This document shows, piece after piece, positions 34,268 to 42,972 of a stretch of DNA of 64,000 nucleotides (its first letter is position 1; every line of letters starts with the position of its first letter). The DNA is from CAILUG01 sp903844415 (lineage in GTDB: Bacteria > Pseudomonadota > Gammaproteobacteria > Pseudomonadales > Pseudohongiellaceae). The stretch is taken from positions 186,001 through 250,000 of the forward strand of contig CANJTS010000002.1 in the NCBI GenBank assembly GCA_947477655.1, in the 5' to 3' direction. The position numbers and the translations under genes are program-made. The notes beneath the pieces are model-generated. The model was given only the letters and a program-made list of their open reading frames with translations, was not told the DNA's origin and made no database searches.

Positions 34268-36430
34268 ATGCAAAAGTTACGTCAATCAATTGTGGCTCTA
34301 ACCACCTTGCTAGCCAGCGGTGTGTCACTTGCCCAGGCACCTGCGATTACCCCGCGAGTTTATGAAGATGGTTTCATCTCGGGTCGTGTTACCAGTCCCA
34401 ATGGTCCAGAAGCAGGGGTATGGGTAATTGCACAAACAGAAGAAACTAACACCCCATATATCAAGATAGTTGTCACCGACGACGAAGGTCGTTTCACCTT
34501 GCCACAGTTACCCAATCACACCTATAACGTTTGGGTGCGTGGTTATGGCCTAGCCGATTCCGCCAAAGTAGAAGGCCGTCCCGGTGATACTGATTTGCAG
34601 TTAACTGCTGTGGTGGCTGCAGATGAACAAGAAGCTGCTAAGGTGTATCCCGGCGATTACTGGTTGTCCTTGCTCGAAGTTCCCGGTAATGATGTGTTGC
34701 CTGGTACCGGCCCCGTTGCCAGTGGTGGTAACGGATTTCTTCCCACGATCATAAACTCAGACAAATGGATATTCGAGTTCAAGAGTGACTGTAACTTCTG
34801 CCATCAGTTAGGCAACCAGCTCACCCGCACTTTGGGGCATATGGATGCATTGGGTTTCGATTCGCATGAGGCTGCATGGCAATACCGTACTTCTTTAGGT
34901 GTGCGTGGTGGCAGTATGCAAGCGGCTTTCCTGCAGTTTGGTTTGGACGGCATGTCTAAAACTATGGCGAACTGGACCCGTAAAGTGGAATCAGGCGCTG
35001 TGCCGCCGGCACCACCTCGTCCCAAAGGTGTAGAACGCAATGTGGTGGTTACCCTTTGGGATATCGGCGGCCCGCAGGATTTTATGCATGACGAAATTTC
35101 TACCGACAAAAACAATCCGACTGTGAATGCGTTTGGTCCTATTTATGCGGTCTCTGCAGGACATGGAACCTTGGCTGTAGTCGACCCAATCACCAACGAT
35201 GCTTACAAAATCACAATTCCTACCCGCCAAGATGCGCGTGAAGTGGATTCACGCTTCCCACCACCAGCCCAGCCTTCCAACTTTTGGGGTATGGAGCATT
35301 TGTGGGGCTTGGAAAATCCGGCCGATCCGCACAATCCTATGATGGGCCCCGATGGCCGTGTGTGGATGACATCCAAGATTCGTAACGATGAACCAACTTG
35401 GTGCCAGTCTGGATCTGACAATAAATACGCCAAATATTACCCGTTAACGCGCAGTAACCGCCAAGCGTCTGTGTACGACCCTAAAACGGGTGAGTTTGAA
35501 TTGATCGACACCTGTTTTGCGACCCATCATCTACAGTTTGCCAACGACCCTGACAACACGCTGTATTTCAACGAGCTGTTGGGCCCGATGTTTGGCTGGG
35601 TCAATACCCGTTTGTTCGACCAAACTCACGACGAGCAATTGTCACAAGGCTGGTGCCCGCAAGTTATCGATACCAATGGTGATGGTGTGATTACTGCTCC
35701 TTGGAATAAAGAAGGCGAAGCAGCGAATCCAGCGCTTGATACCGAAGTGCGTAAAAATCTTTATACCGTTATCCCCGATCCTAAAGATGGCAACATCGTG
35801 TGGGGGGCGTCTGAAGACTATCCAGGTTTTATCGTGCGATTGAACCGCGGTGTTAATCCGCCGGAATCATGTGTGTCGGAAGTGTATCAAGTGCCTGAGG
35901 GTGCTCTGGATCCGCGCGGAATGGACGTAGACAGCAACGGCGTGGCATGGGTAGCAATGGCGGCCACTTCCCAGTGGGGTCGTTTTGATCGCAGCAAGTG
36001 TACTGTGACCAATGGCCCGGGTACTGAACTTGGTACTCATTGCGAAGCAGGTTGGACCTTGTTTCAGACTCCTGGTCCCAAAATGGCTAATTCTGATTAT
36101 CCTGCTGACTTCCATTATTTTGGCTGGGTCGATCAGCACAACATCAGTGGCCTGGGTAAAGACACTCCGATCCTGACCGGTTCCAACTCCGACTCGCTCA
36201 TTGCGCTGGATCCGGATAGCGGCGAATGGACTTATCTGCGGGTGCCTTATCCACTTGGCTTCTACCAACGTGGTCTAGATGGCCGTATCGATGATCCGGA
36301 TGCAGGTTGGAAAGGCAGAGGTCTTTACGCGAACTACGGTACCCATCTGGTATGGCATACCGAAGGTGGTAAAGGTACCACTGGTAAAGTGGTCAAGTTT
36401 CAGATTCGACCTGATCCACTGTCGCATTAA
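34268..36430 (+). CDS. Large exported protein: carboxypeptidase-regulatory-like domain, CxxCH heme motif, Vgb-like propeller
   Basis: A 720-residue exported protein with signal peptide ending SLAQA. Residues 33-115 (FISGRVTSPNGPEAGVWVI, DDEGRFTLPQLPNHTYNVWV) form a carboxypeptidase-regulatory-like beta sandwich. CNFCH at 175-179 is a c-type heme site within a helical stretch. From about 270 on, a propeller is built of segments such as GPIYAVSAGHGTLAVVDP, GRVWMTSKIR, DSNGVAWVAMAATSQWGRFD and SDSLIALDPDSGEWTYLRV, like streptogramin-lyase (Vgb) folds. A calcium loop DTNGDGVIT lies at about 467-475. The architecture suggests a heme-bearing extracytoplasmic enzyme or electron carrier of unknown substrate. 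Strong ribosome site and terminator frame it as a single-gene unit. Confidence 0.78.
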   Translation: MQKLRQSIVALTTLLASGVSLAQAPAITPRVYEDGFISGRVTSPNGPEAGVWVIAQTEETNTPYIKIVVTDDEGRFTLPQLPNHTYNVWVRGYGLADSAKVEGRPGDTDLQLTAVVAADEQEAAKVYPGDYWLSLLEVPGNDVLPGTGPVASGGNGFLPTIINSDKWIFEFKSDCNFCHQLGNQLTRTLGHMDALGFDSHEAAWQYRTSLGVRGGSMQAAFLQFGLDGMSKTMANWTRKVESGAVPPAPPRPKGVERNVVVTLWDIGGPQDFMHDEISTDKNNPTVNAFGPIYAVSAGHGTLAVVDPITNDAYKITIPTRQDAREVDSRFPPPAQPSNFWGMEHLWGLENPADPHNPMMGPDGRVWMTSKIRNDEPTWCQSGSDNKYAKYYPLTRSNRQASVYDPKTGEFELIDTCFATHHLQFANDPDNTLYFNELLGPMFGWVNTRLFDQTHDEQLSQGWCPQVIDTNGDGVITAPWNKEGEAANPALDTEVRKNLYTVIPDPKDGNIVWGASEDYPGFIVRLNRGVNPPESCVSEVYQVPEGALDPRGMDVDSNGVAWVAMAATSQWGRFDRSKCTVTNGPGTELGTHCEAGWTLFQTPGPKMANSDYPADFHYFGWVDQHNISGLGKDTPILTGSNSDSLIALDPDSGEWTYLRVPYPLGFYQRGLDGRIDDPDAGWKGRGLYANYGTHLVWHTEGGKGTTGKVVKFQIRPDPLSH

Positions 36431-36442
36431 GTAACTACAGAT

Positions 36443-36474
36443 AAAAAAGGGGCTCAACTGAGCCCCTTTTTTTT
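36443..36474 (+). terminator. Strong intrinsic terminator
   Basis: AAAAAAGGGGCTC (36443-36455), loop AACT, GAGCCCCTTTTTT ending in a run of eight T. It begins 12 bases past the stop of the 720-residue protein gene. Confidence 0.95.
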
Positions 36475-36513
36475 GATTGGGATTTTTAGTTTTTATGTCA
36501 GATCAGGCTTCAT

Positions 36514-36596
36514 GTAAACGGTTCGTCGACACGCGTGAACCCATCCATCGGGCTCGTGTCCACATCCCTGCGCATGAATGTCGTCGAACGCTTCAC
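36514..36596. repeat. Double-hairpin intergenic repeat, copy 3
   Basis: The outer arms 36514-36530 and 36580-36596 pair at 13 of 17 positions (core GTTCGTCGAC against GTCGTCGAAC). GACACG (36528-36533) pairs with CGTGTC (36555-36560). Between them is GTGAACCCATCC, the same motif as in the copies at 19.5 and 48.1 kb. The right end GTCGTC plus GCTTCACCT is shared with the 48.1-kb copy. The second inner hairpin is degenerate here. Confidence 0.65.
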
Positions 36597-36653
36597 CTAA
36601 AGCTGCTTCACCTAAAGCCCTCTCTACGATCACCCTAGTGCATCGAACTAGGG
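36590..36653. repeat. 15-bp tandem duplication and 7-bp hairpin next to repeat copy 3
   Basis: GCTTCACCTAAAGCT is followed at once by GCTTCACCTAAAGCC (36590-36604, 36605-36619). Then CCCTAGT (36633-36639) pairs with ACTAGGG (36647-36653). The rest of the gap up to 36849 contains a 12-bp direct repeat of TTCATGGATCCG near 36805 and no gene. Confidence 0.7.
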
Positions 36654-36849
36654 TTATGCTGAGTAATTAAACTTTAGCCATCAACCAACCAGTGGTTATT
36701 AAAAAGAATGTGATTTGCTTCAAAAGCAAAATGTTGCCGAACATTTGAGCTAAAGCTAGATATAGCTTGATTTGGTATTACGTTTATCGCGTTAAGCAGA
36801 GGTTTCATGGATCCGTTCATGGATCCAAAGATAAGCGCCACAGGAATGT

Positions 36850-38739
36850 TTAAATTTCTACCTGAGTTCCCAGTTCAATCACACTGTTGGTCGGAATATT
36901 AAAGTGATCTACCGCAGTGCCTGCATTTCTTGCCATGGTGGCAAACAAATGTTCACGCCAGATAGACATGCCACTTTTGATAGAGATGACCGGAACAATT
37001 TTTTCGCGGGAAAGAAAAAACGAGGTTTCCATCTGTTTGAACTCAAAGCCGTTAGCCGCACATCTTTTTAGCGCTTGTACGATGTCGGGTTGATTCATAA
37101 ATCCGAAGCGGATACTCACCCGGTAACAATCATTGCCGAGGGTTTCAATCTTGCAACACTCATCACCGTGCACCCAAGGCACATTGAGTACTTCAACATG
37201 TAGAAAGACCACCCTGTTGTGTAACACTTTATTGTGTTTTAGATTATGCATAAACGCATGCGGAGTAGCTTCGGGTGTTGCGGTTAAAAATATTGCGGTG
37301 CCGGGCACGCGTACCGGTGGGTTTAAAAATAATGACTGCAAAAAAGTGGACAAAGGTATGGAAGAAGAATTCAGGCTCGTAAATAAAATTTTGCGGCCTG
37401 CATACCAGGTTGTCATTAAAGTGAACACAATCATGGCAATGACCATCGGCAGCCAGCCGCCTTCAAATACTTTACTAAGGCTGGCGCTGAAAAACATCAG
37501 ATCTATCACGATAAAAAAACCGGTAGAGGCTAAGCACAAAGCCAAGGGTAATTTCCAGCCATAAAAAATTACAAAAAAAGTAAGGATGGTGGTGACTAAC
37601 ATATCGCCGGTCACCGCTACTCCATAGGCCGAAGCTAGTGCCGAAGAAGAACCGAAACTCACCACAATGAATATGACCACCAGCATCATCAATAAGGTCA
37701 CTCCTGGTAGATAAATTTGACCGATTTCACTGGCCGAGGTTTGCACTACTTTCAAACGTGGCAACAAACCAAGCTGCACCGCTTGTTTGGTCAATGAATA
37801 AGTGCCGGCTATGGTCGCTTGGGAAGCGATGACTGTTGCGCAAGTAGCCAGCACAATCATCGGGTAGAGTATCCAGCCTGAAAACAAATAATAGAAAGGG
37901 TTAGTGATGGTGGCTGGATCCTGCAGAATCAGTGCGCCTTGGCCAAAATAATTCAAGACCAGGGACGGGAACACCAGCGTAAACCAGGCTTTAGTGATTG
38001 GGCTTTTACCAAAGTGCCCCATGTCGGCATATAAGGCCTCAGCACCGGTTACTGCAAGTACCACAGCACCAAGCACCACAAATGAAGCATAACCATGCCC
38101 CGTTAAAAAATAGAAAGCGTGAATAGGATTGAATGCGCTCAATACCACTGGATTTTTAATGATGCCAGTCAATCCGGAGATGGCCAGTACCAAAAACCAT
38201 ACAATGGTTATCGGACCAAAAATTGCCCCCACGGTGGAACTGCCTTTGCGTTGCATGGCAAACAAACCGATCAACACGCCAACTGCAATGGGGACTACAT
38301 AGGGTTTAAAAGCGATGGTGGCAATTTCTAGGCCTTCCACCGCAGAAAGTACTGAAATTGCCGGCGTTAATACGGCATCACCGTAAAATAAAGAAGCACC
38401 TATAACGCCCAGCGCTAATAAATAAGGTTTCCAACGTGGATGTTTTTTAGTGGAGTTGAAGACTAATGCCAGTAGCGACATAGTACCGCCTTCGCCTTCG
38501 TTATCGGCGCGCATTACCAGTAGCACATATTTTAGTGTCACGACGAGCATCAAGGCCCACACAATGGTGGAGAGGCCGCCCAATACATTTTCTTGCGAAA
38601 ACGGAATGCCGTTTTCAGGATTAAAAGTTTCCTTGAGCGCATATAGCGGGCTGGTACCAATGTCGCCAAATACCACGCCCAATGCTGCGATGGTCAAAGC
38701 CAGTTGGGTGGATTTGTTGGGGTTATTCGCAGATTGCAT
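36850..38739 (-). CDS. kup: Low-affinity K+/H+ symporter Kup
   Basis: A 629-residue inner-membrane potassium uptake protein. The N-terminal family signature VVFGDIGTSPLYALKE is intact. About 12 membrane segments follow, with GDAVLTPAISVLSAVEG and TGAEALYADMGHFGK as further Kup signatures. A cytosolic C-terminal domain of about 150 residues contains VPGTAIFLTATPEATPHAF and ETSFFLSRE. Length matches the proteobacterial family. The gene is monocistronic, with a 440-base space upstream. Uptake of K+ with protons, important at low pH or osmotic stress, is established for the family. Confidence 0.96.
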   Translation of the reverse strand: MQSANNPNKSTQLALTIAALGVVFGDIGTSPLYALKETFNPENGIPFSQENVLGGLSTIVWALMLVVTLKYVLLVMRADNEGEGGTMSLLALVFNSTKKHPRWKPYLLALGVIGASLFYGDAVLTPAISVLSAVEGLEIATIAFKPYVVPIAVGVLIGLFAMQRKGSSTVGAIFGPITIVWFLVLAISGLTGIIKNPVVLSAFNPIHAFYFLTGHGYASFVVLGAVVLAVTGAEALYADMGHFGKSPITKAWFTLVFPSLVLNYFGQGALILQDPATITNPFYYLFSGWILYPMIVLATCATVIASQATIAGTYSLTKQAVQLGLLPRLKVVQTSASEIGQIYLPGVTLLMMLVVIFIVVSFGSSSALASAYGVAVTGDMLVTTILTFFVIFYGWKLPLALCLASTGFFIVIDLMFFSASLSKVFEGGWLPMVIAMIVFTLMTTWYAGRKILFTSLNSSSIPLSTFLQSLFLNPPVRVPGTAIFLTATPEATPHAFMHNLKHNKVLHNRVVFLHVEVLNVPWVHGDECCKIETLGNDCYRVSIRFGFMNQPDIVQALKRCAANGFEFKQMETSFFLSREKIVPVISIKSGMSIWREHLFATMARNAGTAVDHFNIPTNSVIELGTQVEI

Positions 38740-39180
38740 TTACTGGATTTTCTATTGTTATGGAGTATTGCTCTGATTTTTATATTGAGCTTTTATGGGC
38801 TGAGCATGTTACACAATAAGCGCGAGACATGTCCTATCAGATTTGTGTAACTATTAAGCGTAGAAACGCCGGTTTTATGGCGTTTTTAGCCTGCACATTT
38901 CAACTTGCGGAGACATCCTCGTCTTAACTAGCTGTTATTGACCGTTAGCACCTTACGGTCTTTGTGGTCCTTCACCAGAGCCTGCGCGTGGGCCAGCGCT
39001 AGCACGCGGACCATCACCTTCACCACCAGGTTTGTATTGTCACCTAACGGGGCAACTGCTGATAGGTTTACAGCGAATGCAGATAATGGAGATTAAGCAT
39101 TACCATTAGCCATACTGGCAGAGTAAGCCATATTGTGCAGCAATCCATGTACAGTTTTCTAATTTTCAGGATAAAGATTC
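38740..39180. other. Intergenic region with possible decayed reading frame
   Basis: The 440 bases between kup and the sulfurtransferase gene hold no intact gene. On the minus strand at about 38953-39038 a frame reads as a Gly/Pro/Arg/Glu-rich stretch (for example GGEGDGPRASAGPRAGSGEG). An adjacent frame, interrupted by one stop, runs from about 39120 to 38930. This could be a decayed gene end or chance composition. No promoter is clear. Confidence 0.3.
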
Positions 39181-40014
39181 ATGAATACGCTTGTTACTGT
39201 TGCTCAACTTGCTGCTTTACTTGATAAGCAGTCCCTACTGCTTATCGATTGCCGCTTCTCGCTGCAGGATGTTACAGCTGGAAGGCGGGCCTATTCATTG
39301 GCACATATTCCAGCGGCCTATTTTGCTGACATGAATGAAGATCTCAGCACGCCGCATATTCCTGGCAAGACTGGCAGACATCCACTTCCTTCCCGCTCCG
39401 ATTGGTGCAAAAAAGTGCAATCCTGGGGGATCAGTCCAGACCTGCAAGTAGTGGTATATGATGATGTAGGAGGTGCTGGGGCTGCGCGGCTTTGGTGGAT
39501 GTTGCAATGGCTGGGACACACCAGGGTGGCAGTGCTGGATGGAGGATGGCAAGCGTGGAACCACGCGGGCTTACCCGTAACAGCACACCAGCCAATGGCG
39601 CGCGAACCATCTTTATTTGGTTATCCGCACGAAGCTACACTCACTTTACTCATAACTGCCGAGCAATTGGATGGTGCTACACAAGTGTTACTCGATGCCC
39701 GTGAATTGCCGCGTTATCTTGGCACAATAGAACCTATTGATGTAAAAGCTGGTCATATCCCGGGCGCAATATGTTCACCCTACAGTGCCAATCTTGATGT
39801 TGATGGCAAGTTCAAATCTGCAGCCCATTTACGCAGTAAATTTGCTGCTGCCCACACTCTAAAACCGGTAGTTTGTTATTGCGGATCGGGTGTTACAGCC
39901 TGCCACAATGTGCTGGCGATGACGATTGCAGGGTTGCCCATGCCAGCACTGTATGCGGGTTCGTGGAGTGAATGGATTACCGATTCAAAACGGCCCGTTG
40001 CAACGAGTCAATAA
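39181..40014 (+). CDS. sseA: Two-domain sulfurtransferase (thiosulfate/3-mercaptopyruvate type)
   Basis: A 277-residue protein with two rhodanese domains. The inactive first domain shows LLIDCRFSLQD and VVVYDDVGGAGAARLWWMLQWLGH, including the conserved WW. The second domain ends with the active loop CGSGVTAC. The CGSGVTA form is that of 3-mercaptopyruvate sulfurtransferases, although thiosulfate specificity is hard to exclude. No signal peptide is seen, so it is cytosolic. It transfers sulfane sulfur to thiols or cyanide. The start of larC lies 140 bases downstream, and a supply of sulfur to the Lar cofactor is an appealing but unproven idea. Confidence 0.85.
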   Translation: MNTLVTVAQLAALLDKQSLLLIDCRFSLQDVTAGRRAYSLAHIPAAYFADMNEDLSTPHIPGKTGRHPLPSRSDWCKKVQSWGISPDLQVVVYDDVGGAGAARLWWMLQWLGHTRVAVLDGGWQAWNHAGLPVTAHQPMAREPSLFGYPHEATLTLLITAEQLDGATQVLLDARELPRYLGTIEPIDVKAGHIPGAICSPYSANLDVDGKFKSAAHLRSKFAAAHTLKPVVCYCGSGVTACHNVLAMTIAGLPMPALYAGSWSEWITDSKRPVATSQ

Positions 40015-40154
40015 TTTAGAGGAAGGGCTTAGACAACGAGTCAGGGCCAGCCTCTTAGCCAAAAGACCGGAGATCTGTGGTGATTATGTTTTAATGTATT
40101 ACTTTGTAAAAACACAAACCGAACATTTCGTTTTCACTAATAAAAAAATAACAA

Positions 40155-41507
40155 ATGCATATTCATCTTGACACGCTAGGCGGTATTTCCGGCAACATGT
40201 TTATTGGTGCAATGTTGGATATTTTTCCGCATCTGGCAGAGCAGTTGCCGGAGCAACTTATGCTTGCAGGCTATGCTGATTTGGTAACGCTAGATATCAG
40301 CAACAAAAATGATGGAGTGCTACAGGGAAAATATTTTTCAGTTGTGGTTCGGAAAAATCCAGAACCGAAATCGCTGGTATTTGCTACTGCTACTGTTTTT
40401 GCTGACACACATACACACCGTGCCTGGCGCGAAATTAAGGCAACACTGTCGGCAAGCAATCTCACTGCAAAAGTAAAAAAACATGCGTTGGGGATTTTCA
40501 CGGTTCTCGCAAATGCAGAAGCCGCCGTGCATGGAGTGCCAGTAGACGAGATTGAATTTCATGAGGTGGGTGCGTGGGATTCGATAGCTGACGTGGTTTG
40601 TGCAGCGTTTCTCATAGAAGCCAGCGAAGTGGTTTCTTGGTCAGTGTCAAATTTGCCACTGGGCAGAGGACTGATTAACTCAGCGCATGGTTTTTTGCCA
40701 GTGCCTGCTCCTGCCGTTGCGCATTTACTTAAAGGGTATTTTTTTCATGACGATGGCCTTGAAGGCGAAAGAATCACCCCTACAGGTGCAGCTATTCTTG
40801 CTTATTTGTCGGCAACACAAAGCAGACCTAATACACACTTGCGATTGCTAAACACCGGTCACGGCTTTGGTTCGCGTAGTTTTTCCGGCGTCAGTAATGT
40901 AGTTCGGGCCATGTTATTTTCATTTCAGGCGCAGCCAACAGCGCCCAGTCGCGATGCCATTGCTTGCATCAGTTTTGAAGTCGACGATCAGAGCGCAGAA
41001 GATTTAGCGCTGGCGTTGGAATATATGCGCAAACAACAGGGTGTGATTGATGTTGTGCAATATCCAGTTATGGGTAAAAAAAATCGGCAGGCAAACAGTG
41101 TCAGAGTGTTGGTGCAGCCTGAGGTGCAAGCAGCGATTGAAAATCTATGCTTTACCCAAACCACCACCTTGGGGCTGCGTTGCTCTGTTACTCAACGCAC
41201 AATATTGCAGCGACAGATAGTGAATGTAGGCCTTCAAGGGCGTAATTACCGAGTAAAACTTGCACAGCGACCTGACGGCGAATTAACTGCGAAGGCCGAA
41301 CTAGACGATTTGACTCAAACCCATCTTAATCAAGCCGAGCGCCAATTAGTTCGGGAAATAGTGGAAGCCATCGCTCTCGATAGGCACAGTGGTAAAGCAA
41401 AATTAGCAGCCCCAAATGGCAAAAAAAACAAACTGGATAATTCAATAGACATTAACGCTGCTGACTCTGTAATTAATGTTGATATAGATTCGCAGGAAAA
41501 ATCATGA
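40155..41507 (+). CDS. larC: Nickel-pincer cofactor biosynthesis protein LarC (nickel insertase)
   Basis: A 450-residue CTP-dependent cyclometallase that inserts nickel into the pyridinium bisthiocarboxylate precursor. The start HIHLDTLGGISGNMFIGAMLD matches the family's HxDxxxGxSGDM. VDEIEFHEVGAWDSIADVV and ERITPTGAAILAYL are further signatures. The C-terminal third (from about 270) is the domain that in some lactobacilli is made by a frameshift (LarC2). Here one continuous frame covers both parts. The C-terminal 35 residues are Lys/Asn/Asp-rich and poorly conserved. Its stop overlaps the larE start as ATGA, showing translational coupling. Confidence 0.92.
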   Translation: MHIHLDTLGGISGNMFIGAMLDIFPHLAEQLPEQLMLAGYADLVTLDISNKNDGVLQGKYFSVVVRKNPEPKSLVFATATVFADTHTHRAWREIKATLSASNLTAKVKKHALGIFTVLANAEAAVHGVPVDEIEFHEVGAWDSIADVVCAAFLIEASEVVSWSVSNLPLGRGLINSAHGFLPVPAPAVAHLLKGYFFHDDGLEGERITPTGAAILAYLSATQSRPNTHLRLLNTGHGFGSRSFSGVSNVVRAMLFSFQAQPTAPSRDAIACISFEVDDQSAEDLALALEYMRKQQGVIDVVQYPVMGKKNRQANSVRVLVQPEVQAAIENLCFTQTTTLGLRCSVTQRTILQRQIVNVGLQGRNYRVKLAQRPDGELTAKAELDDLTQTHLNQAERQLVREIVEAIALDRHSGKAKLAAPNGKKNKLDNSIDINAADSVINVDIDSQEKS

Positions 41508-42322
41508 CTCTTAGTGTTGACGAGATTTACCAGCGCCTAGAGCAAGTATTACAACGGCAGGGTCAAGTTGCCCTAGCTGTAAGTGGTGGTGTCGACAGCA
41601 TGACCTTGGCCACTATTGCGTGCACAATTAATCCTGCATCTCAAGTTTTTCATGCGCTGTCTGCAGCAGTGCCCGTTGCTGCTACGCTGCGGGTTCAGCA
41701 TTACGCGCTTAAATACCAATGGCAATTGCAAGAAATAAACGCAGGCGAAATGGACGATCCGTCTTATCAGCGTAATCCGAGCAACCGTTGTTATTTTTGT
41801 AAGAATAATTTGTACGGAAGTATTCGCCAACACACGGTCTTGCCAATAGTCTCTGGCACCAATCTAGATGATTTGCAGGATTACCGCCCTGGTCTTATTG
41901 CAGCCAATGAGCATGCTGTAAGACATCCTTTAGTGGAAGCTGGTATCAACAAAAATGGTGTTAGACAATTGGCCACCTGGTTAGGTTTGGACGATTTGCG
42001 CGAGCTGCCAGCTTCACCTTGTCTGTCGAGCCGTATCACTACGGGCATTGCGATTGATGCTGATTTGTTGCCATTGATTGATCAAACCGAACAAAAATTA
42101 CGGCTTCTGCTTAACTGTGCAGCGGCCAGTGATGACATCCGTTGCCGTATTCGCAACACAGGTATAACCATCCAGTTGTCCAACCATGAGCTGGCGCTAG
42201 AGCAAGAAATTCGCAGCACTGTTCAAAAGGTTTTTTCCAGTACACGTTTCAGTCACTATTGCCGTTCGATCAGCATTGAGCCTTATGAGCAGGGCAGTGC
42301 ATTTATAAAGGCCTCTGTATGA
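41504..42322 (+). CDS. larE: LarE sulfur transferase for the nickel-pincer cofactor, three-cysteine form
   Basis: A 272-residue PP-loop ATPase that converts the two carboxylates of the LarB product to thiocarboxylates. The ATP site AVSGGVDS lies at 25-32. Cysteines at C96 and C99 (NRCYFCK) and C173 (ASPCLSSR) are all present. LarE of Lactobacillus has only the last one and sacrifices its sulfur. Enzymes with three cysteines are reported to hold a [4Fe-4S] cluster and act catalytically. This protein fits that second group. It overlaps larC and larB by ATGA at both ends, giving a tightly coupled operon. Confidence 0.93.
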   Translation: MTLSVDEIYQRLEQVLQRQGQVALAVSGGVDSMTLATIACTINPASQVFHALSAAVPVAATLRVQHYALKYQWQLQEINAGEMDDPSYQRNPSNRCYFCKNNLYGSIRQHTVLPIVSGTNLDDLQDYRPGLIAANEHAVRHPLVEAGINKNGVRQLATWLGLDDLRELPASPCLSSRITTGIAIDADLLPLIDQTEQKLRLLLNCAAASDDIRCRIRNTGITIQLSNHELALEQEIRSTVQKVFSSTRFSHYCRSISIEPYEQGSAFIKASV

Positions 42323-42972
42323 ATAATGAAATCAATCTGGATTGGGACAGAGCCAAGCGTACCGGTTTAAGTGAAGCCATTTTGTGTTTAGGTAAATCAC
42401 TTGCAAATTTGCAGCAAATTCTCGGTATGGCTGAAACTAGAAATACGGCTCTGTTGTTTACCCGGCTGGAAGCCACAATAGCAGGCAAACTTTTTATCAA
42501 CGCAGGAGTGTTTGATTACGATCCTGTTTCTCGCACTGCTTATTATTTGCCAGCGCAGTACAACAAACCAGAGCTCGGTGCAAAAGTCGCGGTAGTCAGT
42601 GCCGGTAGTGCCGATTTGCCAGTCGCCAAAGAGGTTGTCCGCACCCTCACTTTTTACGGAATAGCGGCTACCGAAATCTATGACATTGGTGTTGCTGGCC
42701 TTTGGCGCATGCAGGAAAAACTTGAAACTTTACGTGCGCAGCAAGTTCTGGTTTGTGTGGCAGGTATGGATGCGGCATTACCTACTGTGCTGGCGGGATT
42801 GATATCTAGCCCTGTCATTGCCGTGCCTGTGTCCACGGGTTATGGCATGGCCAAAAATGGTGAAACTGCTCTTAATGCATTGTTGTGCAGTTGTGCTCAG
42901 GGTCTTGTCGTTGTCAATATTGATAATGGTTTTGGTGCGGCCTGTGCCGTCTTGCGAGTTCTTTCGGTTTGA
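42319..42972 (+). CDS. larB: LarB, nicotinate-adenine-dinucleotide carboxylase/hydrolase
   Basis: A 217-residue protein that carboxylates the pyridinium ring of nicotinic acid adenine dinucleotide and cleaves the phosphoanhydride, the first step of the nickel-pincer cofactor. The PurE-like core is visible: VAVVSAGSADLPVAKEV, YDIGVAGLWRM, VCVAGMDAALPTVLAGL, VPVSTGYG and VNIDNGFGAACAVLRV. Family members are around 220-250 residues, so this one is complete but short at the N-terminus. It overlaps larE at ATGA. The TGA stop overlaps the TTG start of the next gene. Confidence 0.93.
   Translation: MNNEINLDWDRAKRTGLSEAILCLGKSLANLQQILGMAETRNTALLFTRLEATIAGKLFINAGVFDYDPVSRTAYYLPAQYNKPELGAKVAVVSAGSADLPVAKEVVRTLTFYGIAATEIYDIGVAGLWRMQEKLETLRAQQVLVCVAGMDAALPTVLAGLISSPVIAVPVSTGYGMAKNGETALNALLCSCAQGLVVVNIDNGFGAACAVLRVLSV

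Noticed and set aside
36508..36660. CRISPR-like or tRNA-like structure in the repeat region
   Set aside because: The repeats are palindromic single elements with no regular spacers. No tRNA cloverleaf or TTC loop is present.
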